The notes beneath the pieces were generated by a model. That model saw only the letters and a list, made by a program, of their open reading frames with translations, was not told the DNA's origin and did no database searches. Positions 1-11,022 of a stretch of DNA of 41,960 nucleotides are shown piece after piece. The stretch is taken from NCBI GenBank assembly GCA_003990745.1, contig RBNI01000110.1:1-41960 (forward strand), read 5' to 3'. The first letter of the stretch is position 1. Every line of letters begins with the position of its first letter. Source of the DNA: Jimgerdemannia flammicorona. Lineage: Eukaryota; Mucoromycota; Endogonomycetes; Endogonales; Endogonaceae. The position numbers and the translations under genes are program-made.

Positions 1-1144
1 TTTTTAACAGACTCAATGTCCTGCAGATTTTTATTAGAAGAGAACCTAGACTATATAGGCCAAAACCCTCCCCCACCACCCATCAAGCACTGCCCCCTCA
101 TTAATCTAGACTAGCTATTATTCAGCAGCTCAACTATGCTAGGTATAGTAGGGCCTATATTGGTCTACACCTCATTCTGTACACCATGCTCTCTCTACTA
201 CCAGGGGGAACCCAGCCATATACCAATGACCGAAAGTGTATACCCAAGACCCCAATATATGTACAAGACCATGCCCAAGCTGAATAGAATAGCCCCTGCC
301 ACTCCAAAGAGAATGACAGGCAAAGAAAAACTCTCATCAAAGTACATTATGGTGGGCAGAGCCTGGTTCTCTCAGTTAAGGTGAGTAAAGGACTTACATA
401 TGAGGTGGGAGAAGACCTCCAATACCCCACTACTCAAGCCTGCAGGCCTCAATCACATTACTATGTCAGCTCCCAGTTCCAGCTGAGTGCAGCCAAGATG
501 CCTGAAATAGGTAGCCTCAGGCCCTCCAACCCCCCCCAACAACCAGGGCCCAATCCGCTGAATTACCAAAAGAAGCTAAGAGTGACACCTACCACTTAAC
601 AACTCTGCACCAATCAAAAGACCCCACCAAAGCAGCACCCACCCCAGCCCTGATAACTGCCCCCAGCCTAGCACCCTACTGGTTCACTGTAATCACTCTT
701 CCTCCTATCTGTGATGGCCATCTCCCCTCCCATCTCGACAACACCTGAAAAGTAGTCACCTACACCAGAACTGTGCTTGCTGGGAGCTCACCAAAGCCAG
801 AGGGCCCCACTATAGATACTAAGGACCTGTAGATAACCTATACTGAGCACTTAATGCCCAAGGTCAGCCAACTCCCTATATAGCCTGAGACATACCGAGA
901 CAGCACCTTATTGGCAATAGCAAAAGAAAGAAGGTACTGCACCAAAATGGATATACTCCAGATGCAGCCAAAGGCACCAGAAACTACAAAAAAGTGGAGA
1001 AGACACTGATCTAACACTGATAAAGAGGCAACTCATCACCATTGCCTCTCTCCCACTGCTCTGCAACAGGTACAGCAAACCAACCTGAGGTAGAGGGGGT
1101 AATAATTGTGGAAAGTGAACTCAGAAGGTTGCCTACCAAACCAT
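1..1144. other. Unassigned C-rich region, no recognisable gene
   Basis: The plus strand is C-rich and G-poor, unlike the AT-rich sequence that follows from about 1190. Short open frames on both strands (for example 136-384 and 381-599, plus strand) show no motif I recognise and no support from a second copy. The window starts with a short T run, which could be the end of a minus-strand retroposon, but the LINE 3' end at 7905-7988 does not match it. It could be a remnant of another transposon. Confidence 0.4.
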
Positions 1145-1458
1145 TGTGACTGGTAAGATAGTGGAGAAAGGGGCTCTGATTACTCTTACTTTATAAAACT
1201 CAAGATATAAGATCAAGATCACTTCAAGATATAAGTCAGTTGGTTAAAATTGCCACAAAATTAGATATAAGACCCAGAAGGATACCAGAATTGCAAACTT
1301 GCCCAGAAACTCAAGAACAATATATAAACTGAATAGCAGTTGATATGAATATTGAGTTAGGAATACTATTAAGAAACAAATAGAATATAGTATATAGATA
1401 ATTCAGAGGCATATTGAGCTATACAGAAGACAATAAGAGATATAAATTGCATGCTACA
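1145..1458 (+). repeat. Gypsy-1 5' LTR, 3' end well placed, 5' end tentative
   Basis: The 3' end is placed by alignment to gypsy-3: GCATGCTACA at 1449-1458 followed by a sequence related to the gypsy-3 LTR/PBS junction at 33191-33225. The 5' end is only a guess, at TGTGAC (1145), which equals the first six bases of the gypsy-3 LTR. If correct, this LTR is far shorter (314 bp) than the 1.3-kb LTRs of gypsy-2 and gypsy-3. The stretch is AT-rich and decayed. Confidence 0.35.
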
Positions 1459-2254
1459 TTTTGAATCTTAACTGAGAAAGTTTTTCTAAAGACTTGATCA
1501 TTTGGCTTAAGAACTCAGCAGCTATCTACAATGGAGAATTCAGGAGAAACTAACAATAGCTCACTTCAGAAAGAGGAGCTTACACTATTGTTAGGACTTC
1601 CCAAGAACCAGTAGTTAGAAAACTGAATCAGAAGAAAGAAGTAATATAGATTATAGTTTGACCTCAAAGAAAAGAAGATGACTTAGAGAACAATCTAAGT
1701 CCATCCAGATTCAAGGCCCAGAACAAAAAGAAGACTTTTCTGAAGAATATCAGACTATAATCTACAGAAGATATTTAGACAGAAGTAACTATATTACTAC
1801 TGTCATTACTTGAGCCACTCTACTGGATCAAGTATATTTAGAATATCTAAAGAAGAAGAAACCTACCATTTTTACCTTTTAGAATAAAAGGAAGACCATA
1901 ATTAGGAAAGTCAACCAGATCACCTAAAAAATAAATTCAATCTTTATTACTACTTAAACAGTCATATAGACTCTTGGTAAGATAAACAGAACTCTGCTAC
2001 TTCATAATAACAAGGGGCAGACAATCTGAATATTAGTTATATCAGTCCTATTCCAATTGCCAAAACCTCAGTACTCTGGTCCTTCATATCCCAGTACTAT
2101 CTATAAGAGACATAAAGCTCCAGCCCTCTCAGTACCTCAATTTAGTGATCACTATCACTTAATTAAAGAATCACCACTATCAAGAACCCCTATCCCTGCT
2201 TTAATTAGAAGGGCCAGACTCTCTACACCCTTACCAAGATACTGTCTTTTGCCA
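1459..2254 (+). pseudogene. gag: Gypsy-1 gag, N-terminal part, interrupted by LINE
   Basis: This is the decayed first part of a Ty3/gypsy Gag polyprotein, the capsid precursor of virus-like particles. No open frame longer than about 80 codons remains; the clearest is 2057-2293 in frame 2, rich in Pro and Ser. If the LINE and one copy of its target duplication are removed, frame 2 continues at 8003 into a Pro/Ser segment and then a Ser/Asp/Glu-rich stretch. The same order is seen in gypsy-3 Gag around 33640-33740. Most stops are TAG, TAA and TGA, as expected after CpA-to-TpA mutation. It belongs to a family divergent from gypsy-2 and gypsy-3. Confidence 0.6.
2236..2254 (+). repeat. LINE target-site duplication, left copy
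   Basis: AAGATACTGTCTTTTGCCA here matches 7987-8005 (AAGATAATGTCTTTTGCCA) at 18 of 19 positions. The right copy lies immediately after the poly(A) tail. Long target duplications of this kind are typical of target-primed reverse transcription by an APE-type LINE. Confidence 0.85.
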
Positions 2255-2320
2255 AAAGACTCTCAGTATCTTTCACCAGTACTATTTGGGTGACACAAGA
2301 CTCAGACAATACTTTCGACA

Positions 2321-4231
2321 ATGTCTTCAAGTATTGGTGCTATCAAGATAGCAAGCAATATGCATTCTGGTGAGTATACTGGGCAGGGGGGTCCCAGTGC
2401 CTTTGACTGGCAATATGTGGGGGAGGGTCAAGGTGCTGGTATTGGTATGCTGAGTGCTTCGATGAGGGGACACGGGGCCGGAGATGGTGGCAGAGGAGGT
2501 GCAAGACTGCAGGGGGGAGGGAGGATGACTTTTGTGGACAAGGTCAGGATGGGAAAGCAGGCAACAGGGCTAGATGGCTGGCTGGAACTGGGGAAGGCAA
2601 CTGCTGCCACAAGTAGCAAGGAGGCCTCTCCTCTGGGGGAACAGCATAGTGGGGCTAGCGGTGTAGTGGCCGGGGCGGTGACTGCTGATGGCAGTGTGAC
2701 GGGCAATCTGGAAAAAAATCCAGATGTGATGGCTGATGGGGGACCTGGACAGGGGAGTGGCATGAGACCTAGGGACCTGGCGGATGGTGTAATGGGCCTG
2801 GTGGCAGCCCCGTTACTCAAGAAATCAAGATCGGAATTCGCCGTCACACTGTGCTTCCATTGCTTGGTATTGATGGTGAAGATGGTGCTGGGACTGTTGG
2901 CAAGTGAGGTGAAGGGTGCAGCCTCAGTTAAGTTTTTGAAGAAGCTGGAGGCAGTCGAGGTGGGGTTTGAAGAGGAGGATTTGCTACTGGAGGCAGTAGA
3001 GAAGGGTGTGGTGGTTGGAGGGATTTCAGTGCCAATGGCAAGGTGTATGTGCTGGGATCTCTGGGTGGTTCATCTGGTGATTGCAGACTTACCAATGGTG
3101 AAGAAGGAGGAGGCGAGGAGGCTGGTCACGGATGTGGTGAAGGAGTATGGTGAGGTGGTTGACATTGGGTTCAGGGTATGAGAGGGAACTGAGCTCAGGA
3201 CAGGAGATGTGGATGTCCGGCTGAGGCTGTTTGGGATGGAGAATACCGAGAAGGCTAGGGACTGGCTGGTGGTGCTGAAGTGGGGCCCAGTGGAGAGTAA
3301 GGTTTCAAGGGTGAAGGGGTCAGAGGAAGAAGAGGAGGACCTGCTGGAGGCACTTGAGGACCTAGTGGGGGCTGTAGAGAGGAGGCAAAGGGCTTGGAGG
3401 GCTTATGAGGCTAGGACAGTAGTGGAGGTGATCGAGGGCAGGAAGGTGTGAATGGACAAGGTACTCTGGGAGAAGGCAAAGGGGAGACAGCTGCAGAAGG
3501 ACCTGCTGGTCAGTTTGGATGGGGGGTAAAAGGTGGGGGCTGTGGAGGAGAGTGCTGGAGCAAGTGCTAGCATATGGGTGGAGGCCGGGCAGCAAGGGGG
3601 GAAGATGAGAGAGAGTGGGGGACAGGGGCCGGAGGAGGTGGTAGTGGACATGGCAATGGCGGATGATAATCAGATCCAGTATGGTGTTCCTGAGGTAGGA
3701 GAGGGGGAGTTGGAGGATGTGTCAGAGGATGGTTGGGATGAGTCTGTGTGAATGGAGGAGAGGAAGGAGAGAGAGGAAGATTTGGTGCTGGCAGCAGAGG
3801 TGGTTGGGGGGGAGAAGTGGCTATTGAGGGCACTGCAAAATGTGGCAGCTGAGGAACTGGGGGAGATCAACTTCCAGGTGATCAGTGAGGAATTCTGGGG
3901 GTGAGTGCTGAGAGGGGAGGAGGTTGTGAGGAAGTTGAGGGATGAGATGATGGCAGCTCTTCTGGAGGCGGAGGAGTATGAGGTCACCGAGGCAAGGGAG
4001 GCCACACTTTTGAGTATTGCTAATGAAAGGGCAGCTTATCTGTGGGGGCTGTGAAAGGGACTGGAAAAGTGGCAGGTGGTGTTTGAGGAGCACTGGGCAT
4101 CAATGGAGATAGTGGATGGCGAGGACTGTGTGGAATTATTGGCAGCTCTGGATGAACAGCAGAATGTGGAAGATGAGATTGCGGCAGAATGGAACCTGGA
4201 CCTGGCTGGAGAGGAAGTGAGTATGGAACTA
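2321..4231 (+). pseudogene. LINE ORF1, RNA-binding-type protein, broken by stops
   Basis: Frame 2 is coding-like across the whole span (about 635 codons) but has around eight internal stops (for example after 3179, 3449 and 3749). The start at 2321 is the first ATG inside the element and lies about 65 bases from its 5' end. The N-terminal 190 residues are Gly/Ala-rich and of low complexity. Near residues 240-330 the order LVIADLPMVKKEEARRLV, GEVVDIGF and VDVRLRLFG resembles an RRM-like fold found in some ORF1 proteins of L1-type elements. The C-terminal half is very acidic and probably helical. ORF1 proteins of this class bind element RNA in the RNP. Antisense Pro/Ser-rich frames here reflect the G-rich sense strand. 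Confidence 0.65.
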
Positions 4232-4268
4232 TAGATGTAGGGATATCGACACTCTCAAATAATTTGCT

Positions 4269-5100
4269 ATGAATAGTACAACCAACATTTTTTCTTTGAA
4301 CGTCAATGGACTTAGAGGGACTGGGAGGCAACATATGATTTTGGATGGCTGAAGAAACTGGAGGCAGATCACTTCTTACTTCAAGATGTACGGTGTGAGG
4401 GGGAGGAAGATGGACTGGAATGGACAAGAGAGTGGGGTGGGGAGGCAGTTTGGCAGGGTAAAGTGGGAATCCTGGTTAGAAAGGGGAAAGGGGACATTGC
4501 GGACATTGGACATTGGGGTAGTAGATTAGTGTGGGGGACATGGTGGAGGCCTGGATGGAACTCAATTGTGGTGGGATCTTGTTACTACCCAGCTGAGAGG
4601 GGGACCCGAGTAGCATAGATTGGAGAACTGTGGGATTCTGGGCTCTTGGTTGAGGCTGGGGTAGATTGTCTGGGGGGTGATTTTAATATGGTATGGGAGA
4701 GTAGACTGGACAGAACTGATGGGGGACAGGGTATGGCAGGAAAGAGTGGGGGATTGGAGAACTGGAAAGAGGTGGAAAGACTCAGCTCACTGGTGGATAC
4801 CATGCGACTTCAGGATGGGGATTGACAACTATATACTCACTGGGTGGAAGGCCTTGGCACTAGGATTGATTGGGTTCTGACTGCTGAGTGTTGGGGCAAT
4901 ACAGTTTGGAAGACAATGGAGGTCGAGTGGTGCTCTTGGTCAGATTACTGGGGTATTTGGGGAGGTGGGAGGTTTGGAGGGAGTGGAGAGGGGCCAGGAC
5001 ATTGGCATCTGAACTCTTCACTGCTGGATGAGATGGACCTGTGGAATGCATAGGTGGTGGAGGTACGTTCCAAGGTTATTGATTGGAGGCAAGCTGGGAT
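4269..5100 (+). pseudogene. LINE ORF2, APE-type endonuclease domain
   Basis: ORF2 starts at ATG 4269, about 35 bases after ORF1. The N-terminal domain is an apurinic-endonuclease-like nuclease that nicks target DNA to prime reverse transcription. Visible motifs are SLNVNGLR (near 4296), LLQDVR (near 4375; family usually QE), GGDFNMV (near 4677), RIDWVL (near 4863) and SDY near 4943, where the family has SDH. The reading frame changes from 0 to 2 near 4345 after one lost base, and stops occur near 4617, 4824 and 5051. The QE-to-QD and SDH-to-SDY changes hit catalytic or adjacent positions, so this domain should be inactive even apart from the stops. Confidence 0.75.
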
Positions 5101-5105
5101 GAGGA

Positions 5106-7612
5106 TTGGAGATAGGTGGTGAAGCTCAGAGGTACTGGGGGGAAGTGGGGAAGGAGCAGGGTACTCAGTGGAGGAGACAAGTCCAGTGGGCTTCTAGGAG
5201 ACTAGAAAGACTACTTCTGAATTGGGCTGGGATTCTGGAGGAGGAGGAGCTACTGGATTGGAAGGCTAAGCAGACTAAGCTAGAAGTGGCAGAACTGCAG
5301 GATTTGATGAGGAAGGAGGAAGCAGTGAAGGCTCAGGCTATGGCAGCGAGACTGCAGTGGCTAGGATTGGAAGAAGGAGAAAGGTCCACAAGGTTTTTGT
5401 CCTGTCTCCTCCATGCTAGGGGAGCGAGACACCAGTGGGAAGGAGTCCTTAACAATGAGGGAGAGATGGTATTAGGTGTGCAGGGGATCTTTGGCCAGTT
5501 GAGCACTTGCTGGAGTAACCTCTGGAGTGAAGAGGAGGGAGGGGAGGTGATGCAGGACATTGAGAGGCATCTGGAAGAGTGGTACCCAAATCCTGCAGCA
5601 GAGTTGGGGGATCTTGGTCAACCGGTTTTGAGAGAGGAGATCCTTCGAGTTCTGGCATCAACAACCCTAGGAATGGCACCTGGGGAGGATGGTTTGCCTT
5701 GGGACTTTTGGGAATGTATGGCATCCATAGAGGAGGCTCTTGAGGAGATGTCGCTGATGTGTGATGCCATCATCAGTACTGGGGAGTGGATTGGAGGGCA
5801 GCAGTTGGGGCTGGTATCCCTGCTGTATAAGGACAAAGGGCATAAGGAGGACTGGAAGAATTGGAGACCAATTATGTTACTGGATATGGACCACAAACTG
5901 GTCACCAAAATCCTGGTGGCGAGGCTACAGGGTGTGGCCCAACAGGTGCTGGGGAAGGAGCAGTGAGGCTTTGTTGGGGGCCGGCTGATCTGAGATGGTA
6001 GGGCATGAGTTCACGGTGTCATTGAAGGCACTAGGGCTGCAGAGATGGATGGCTGCTTGGTCTTCCTGGACCAGGAGAAGGCCTATGATAGGGTTCGGAG
6101 AGTGTGGCTGGAGAAAGTACTGGAGTGCATTGGAGTTCCAGTGGGCATGTGTCAGTCACTTATTGGACTACTGGAAGGGAGTAGGGCTGTGATTCTGGCA
6201 AATAGACACAGGGGAGCCTCTTTCCCCTTGGGGAGGGGAGTATCGCAGAGTGATCCATTGTTACCTATTCTTTACGCCTTTGCTTTGGAGCCATTGTTGG
6301 ATCAGATCTGGCACGGAGTTGGTGGACTAAATATCCTGGGCATCAATTGGAAGGTGGGGTCTTTGCAGATGATATAGTGATTGGGTTGGGTTAGGTGGCT
6401 GATGTGGCTATGCTCAAGGAGACAGTTGAGTGGTATGAGAGGTGTTTAGGAGCGAAACTCAACTGGCACAAGTGTGAGACAATGGTTCTTAGAGAAGGAG
6501 TCATAGGGGGGGACGTCATTGGAACAATTGTCCCAGCTGGAGGAGTGGTATGGTACTTGGGTATCTACTTCTCGGTGTATGACTCTTTACTTCTCAAGGA
6601 GTGGTGGGAGTGTAAGCTGGTAGAATGGGGGAAAGTACTGACGAGTTGGAGTAGTAGACAGGTGTCGCTGGCAGGGAGGGTAACTGTTCTGAATGTATAT
6701 TGGATGCCGAAGCTTTGGTATCTGGGCTACCATTTGGACTTCCCTAAGTGGGTGGTTAAAAGGCTTCTCAAGATGGCCCACTCTTGGCTCTGGGCTAGAT
6801 GTAGGAGTCAGATTGGTTGGGAGGTGCTAACACTTCCTGTGGATTGTAGAGGACTTGGCCTGGTGGACTTCTCCAAGAGGCTGCTCTGCTTGAGGGTATG
6901 GTGGATGAAGAGGGCCAGTGAGTTGAGAGGAGGAGAATGGGTGCCCCTTATGCAGCATTTGTGGGAGGTGAGGGTGTCACCAAGGGATGGCTCTGGTGAT
7001 CTACTGTCCTTGGTGGCCTTGGATGGTAGCTGGAGGATGCAGTACAAAGGATTCTGGTGGGGAGTGGTAGATGGAGCCCATTGCATTGGGATCCATTGGC
7101 AAGGTACTGAAGGGGATGAGGACTGGGGTCCAGAGATGTGGAGGTGGGACAGACTCTTGTTGGGAGGGAATCTAGTCAAGGACTTCTGCTTAGAGGAGGG
7201 TATGGAGTGCCTTAGGGGTCTGGGACAGGACCTTTGGCCAGAGACCTGGCAAGGGGCTGGGATCGGGGAGGGATGGGACTGGGCAGGCATCTGGTCTTGG
7301 ATCAAGGTTGTGTCAAGGTGGCTCCTGCCAAAACTCTGGGTAGCATGGTGGCAGTTGTTGTGGCGAAATGTGATGCTAAACTTTAGGGCTGGTCATCTGG
7401 TGGATGGCAGGGTCTTTGATTGTGAGGAGTGTTATAATGTAGGGCAGGAGGGTGGGGGGGTGCAGACTCCTGAACATTGGCTGGGGGAGTGCGAGAGTAT
7501 GGAGAATTTTTGGAAGATAGTTGGGGAGAGATTGGGAGTACCGGCACCTGACCCTGAGGTGGGTGGGTGGTGGGCAGCACTGCAGTCAAGGCTGGTGAGG
7601 GGTGGGGAATGA
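5106..7612 (+). pseudogene. LINE ORF2, reverse transcriptase and C-terminal region
   Basis: Frame 0 from 5106 to 6377 and frame 2 from about 6362 to 7612 encode the reverse transcriptase. Ordered motifs are GMAPGEDGLPWDFW (5673), LLYKDKGHKEDWKNWRPI (5820; fingers), FLDQEKAYDRV (6063; catalytic block A), GRGVSQSDPLLPILYAFALE (6234; block B) and FADDIVIGLG (6362; catalytic FADD box). The frame change lies between block B and FADD. Stops occur at 5964, near 5989 and at 6392. Beyond the thumb, a Cys/His cluster FDCEEC...H...C near 7420-7490 resembles the C-terminal zinc-finger-like region of L1-type ORF2. I see no RNase H domain. Confidence 0.85.
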
Positions 7613-7904
7613 GTGGCTGATGGTTGGTTGGGCTGTTGCAATATAGGTGAGGCTCGCAGAACACTGGCAGAGCATCTTTGAGGAGGGCCCTTGGAGGCCT
7701 GTGAGACTGAGAGTAGTGAGGTGGGAGGAGCTGATGCTCGAGCTCTTCAAGGCATGGTGGATTGGTTGGGGCCCCAAGGGGGGGAGATGTAAGGGACTAG
7801 TAAGGAGGATTGTAGAGAAGAGTGGGGGTAGAGTTGTGGTGAAGGTGGATGGGGTGTTATTGGTGGGAACTAGAGAGGGGGGGGGTCTCTGTGGGATAGG
7901 TTGA
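7613..7904 (+). pseudogene. LINE ORF2 C-terminal tail
   Basis: After a TGA at 7610-7612 the frame changes and 7647-7904 (frame 0) stays open for 85 codons, rich in Trp, Arg and Gly. It lies between the Cys/His region and the 3' UTR, so it is most likely the end of ORF2 displaced by a frameshift. I recognise no domain. Confidence 0.5.
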
Positions 7905-7988
7905 AGACATAGGCTGTATTAATATTACTATAGATGTCAGTTAATAAAGGGAGTCCAAGTGACTATAAAAAAAAAAAAAAAAAAAAAA
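7905..7988 (+). other. LINE 3' UTR with polyadenylation-like signal and poly(A) tail
   Basis: A short AT-rich 3' UTR contains TTAATAAAGG at about 7941-7950 (AATAAA-like) and ends in 22 uninterrupted A residues (7967-7988). The right target duplication overlaps the last two A residues. This is the expected 3' end of a LINE copied from polyadenylated RNA. Confidence 0.8.
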
Positions 7989-8005
7989 GATAATGTCTTT
8001 TGCCA
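7987..8005 (+). repeat. LINE target-site duplication, right copy
   Basis: Matches 2236-2254 at 18 of 19 positions; the first two bases are shared with the poly(A) tail. Gypsy-1 gag sequence resumes directly after it. Confidence 0.85.
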
Positions 8006-9640
8006 GTATCACTAGTTTATCAAGTATTTCCACCATCTTCATCTCTATAAATATCATCAAGAAACTCTAACTCAGAACCAGACTCAGATAGTGAAGATGA
8101 ACCAGATATGAGCTATCTTCAAAAATTCCATAATGCAGATAGTAAAGTATGAGCTACCTTCAGAAATTCTATAGTACAAATAGTGAAGATATCATGGAAT
8201 TCTGTGGAGAAATTAAAGTATAAGCAGCATTTAAGCAGTGAGATATCTAGAGAAAGCTCAGAATCATAGAATCACTCCTGAGAGGTCCTGCCCTACAGAA
8301 GTATAACTAAGCAAAGCAAGTTGGAGAAGATGTCCATAGAGTAGAATATGCTAACAACCTTCAAGCAAATAGAGAACACATGAATGGATATATATAATAT
8401 TTATAAGAGCTGACTCTATTTCTAGTTCAATAGTCTTAAGTACTAATAGAAAGCATAAGAAGCTTTAACCTATATAAGCCAAGCTACTAATGAAACTTCA
8501 AAAGACTTCTACTATTGGATTTAAGTCCAGATGATCAAGAAAAACTTATAACCTACAGTCCAACTAACCCTAGCCTCAACCACCTTTCTTAATGAAATAT
8601 TTCCAGAGCTTCAAAGGCAAGACATTAGGATAGACTATTAAATTATTGAGCAATAAGTTTTAGAAGTATAAAGGATACTGGGAAGCAGACTATAGACCAC
8701 CCTAGCAAGTATAAGAACATTGAGAATCAGCTCAAGCTGAAACCCCAAGGATTTATATAATAAATATATAATAAGAAAATATCTATTTGAGAGCCCAGTC
8801 AGCCAGCTATAAGACCAAACCTCAACCCCTAATTCTAACTTAATATAGGCAACAACAGTAGTCTCTACTAAGAATTCAAGAAGATCTTATAATAATGCTC
8901 ATCAAATAAATAAGAAACCTAACCATTATAGTTGCCTAGTTAAAGAACTAAGAGAGAAGACAACAAGATTATCATTGAGATAATAGACCAGACTACTAGC
9001 AGTAAGATAACAGAAGTTCTACTCAGGTCCCACCAGTTACAACTATAGGTTTATTAGTAATAGGTTTCTATATCCTACCTTACTTCAACTGTAGAAATTA
9101 AGATCACATTTAGAGATTTTATCCAAAGAAATAAACTCCATCTAATAATAGAAATATTAACCTCATTCAAGTAGATGAAGAGACTCAAGAAATAGAAGAA
9201 GAAGCTGTCTAGTATTATAGCTAATAAGATATCTATCCATACTATAAAGTCTTTCTCTCTAAGATAACTTGGGATGCAGTACTTGCACAGATTAGAGAAT
9301 GAGGAAGACCTCTAAGGACCCCACTTTTACCACTATTATCAGTAACTATATCTACAGATGAACATCTAAGATATGGTCATTCCTCCTCAGATACTTCTTA
9401 GGAGAAGAACAAGAGAGTCAGAAGAGATACCTCAGAACCAGAAGCTAGTCCATTAAGAGTATCAAGAAGTATCTCTCTGCCTGATCTTAAAGAAGATGAG
9501 TACATAAGTATAGAGTTCTCAGCTGATAAAGTACTCAATAAAAAAGAGAGAATCTACCACAAGAGACCTAGATATCAAAGAAGCAGCAAGCCCCATAAAG
9601 CAGCATCACTTTGAGAATACCTCCACACTCAGAATACATG
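8006..9640 (+). pseudogene. gag: Gypsy-1 gag, C-terminal part, heavily mutated
   Basis: This continues the Gag frame cut by the LINE. A Ser/Asp/Glu-rich linker (about 8075-8115) precedes a helical capsid-like stretch (about 8190-8360) that lines up with the conserved region after EEDPREFL in gypsy-2 and gypsy-3 Gag. A zinc-knuckle remnant lies near 9075-9115: NCRN, then DH and RFYPKK; a stop and Cys-to-Tyr losses have destroyed the CCHC pattern. Composition is about two thirds AT with stops every few dozen codons. The zinc knuckle would normally bind packaged RNA. Confidence 0.6.
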
Positions 9641-9799
9641 TCTTACAGTAGAACAAGTCTTCAGAAGTTAGGCAAAAATTCCTCAAGAGAGCCAAGGAAG
9701 ATACCAAGAGAATCTCTGTCTAAAGACCACATATACTACTATCTATACAGTTCAAGAACATTAGTGCTAAGAACATCAATCTATCAAGCTAACTAATGG

Positions 9800-10127
9800 A
9801 AAAATATATGGTGAAAATATCAGAATCCTTATTGATACTAGAGCAGCAGTTTGCATTATTACTCAGTAAATGCTAAAAAGAATCATATAGTGAATTGATA
9901 AAGAAATCCAAGTAAGAGTTATCATGGCAGATGGATCAGCATCCACCCTCTTTAGACTAGTCAGAGATATACCTATTCAAGTTGGAAAGGCCTGCCTTAA
10001 TATATCTCAAGCTATTGTAATACTAGCAATCCTTTATGATCTGATTTTGGGAACCTACTGGTTGTACCAAGTTAGAGTCAATATAGATATCAAGAATCAA
10101 CTCCTGGTCTTCATCTTCAATAGATAA
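9800..10127 (+). pseudogene. pro: Gypsy-1 aspartic protease
   Basis: The segment reads RILIDTRAAVCIITQ at about 9824-9868, corresponding to the KILIDTGAAVCIIA protease active-site loop of gypsy-3 (35291-35332). The catalytic DTG has become DTR. Downstream, an open frame 9924-10127 contains MADGS and LILGTYWL, the conserved ILG-type protease motif (DMILGTNWM in gypsy-3). Retrotransposon proteases of this type are homodimers that process Gag-Pol. Stops and the lost Gly make it inactive. Confidence 0.75.
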
Positions 10128-11022
10128 AGTACAGAGTATCAATTGAGTTAAAAGAAACAAGGAGAGTAAGTCAGACCTTCAAGACAGAATAGTAAAAACA
10201 TAGTAATACACTCACTACTATAGAGAATGAAAGTAAAGCAAATTGTCTGCAAGAACTAAGAAGTGATTTTGATACTTCTAGAGACTCTAAAAGTAGTCAA
10301 AAAGATCTTTTTGTTAGATTTATTAATACTGAAAGCCTGGAAGTAATCATTGATTGAGCTATTAGTGAAAAAGTAGTACTCAAATTTGCAGGACCATCTA
10401 TACAACCATCCCCACCTCTAAAATAAAATTGAATTATAAAAGCCTTCTGCCTAGATATATATGTGTGAATACTACAACCATTTCTACTCACTGAGAGATG
10501 ATTGTAGCAACTGCTGAATCTATAATCTCAAAAAGGTTCCAATACTAGCAATTAAAGACAAGGATGATTTAAAATAAGTCCTGGTCCTCAGATGAACACA
10601 ACTACTCACTCCAAAGGCTTTCAAAAAGACCTATAAAGAAGAGTAGAAGATCCTCTCTCACCAATCTTTGGAGATCTTTACAATTAAAGATAATAACAAT
10701 AGTATCTATACCATTATCTGAGCTCTTCAGATCAGTCTACCTACTAATGACAAATATTAAAAAAAATATCCAATAAGTAAGAAAATCAAACAGCAGAATG
10801 AGAAATTCCTCAAGCAAGAATACTGTAATTATGGAAAGACCTTTATCTGTTACTAGTGTGAATATTGAAGTGTCAATCTCAGTGAATATATATACAAGAG
10901 CTAAGTTAAAAGGAAGTATCTCATCTTATAAGAACCTTAAATTTACTGGGCCTATTGGAAATGCAAAGAGATCAACCATGAAGAAGACTACAAAGTTAAG
11001 AACAAGACCACTATCTGGAATC
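10128..11022 (+). pseudogene. pol: Gypsy-1 pol region after protease, Cys-rich, truncated by gypsy-2
   Basis: This matches the region between protease and dUTPase in gypsy-3 in order and spacing. The best-preserved landmark is EYCNYGKTFICY, a stop, then CEY at about 10818-10865, which parallels GYCNHGRHPDCRDC of gypsy-3 (36518-36562); all three Cys positions and the Asn-Tyr/His-Gly core are kept. The sequence stops at 11022, where the gypsy-2 LTR begins, so dUTPase, RT and later domains of gypsy-1 are absent from the window. Confidence 0.55.

Larger units (their letters stand above)
2255..7988 (+). mobile_element. L1/Tx1-like non-LTR retrotransposon (LINE), near full length, dead
   Basis: This 5.7-kb element has a short 5' UTR, ORF1, ORF2 (APE endonuclease, reverse transcriptase, C-terminal Cys/His region), a short 3' UTR and a 22-nt poly(A) tail at 7967-7988. 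It is bounded by 19-bp target duplications and interrupts gypsy-1 gag. The sense strand is strikingly G-rich and C-poor. RT block sequences such as GRGVSQSDPLLP and ALEPLL resemble the L1/Tx1 group rather than Tad, but clade assignment needs a tree. Both ORFs carry many stops, ORF2 has at least three frame changes, and some endonuclease catalytic positions are altered, so this copy cannot move by itself. Confidence 0.85.

Noticed and set aside
1..60. Poly-T start as the 3' end of a second inverted LINE
   Set aside because: Only five T residues are visible and the adjacent sequence does not match the LINE 3' UTR at 7905-7966.
2428..2847. Antisense Pro/Ser-rich ORFs across the LINE
   Set aside because: They are shadows of the G-rich sense strand and show no motif; sense-frame domains are clear in ORF2.
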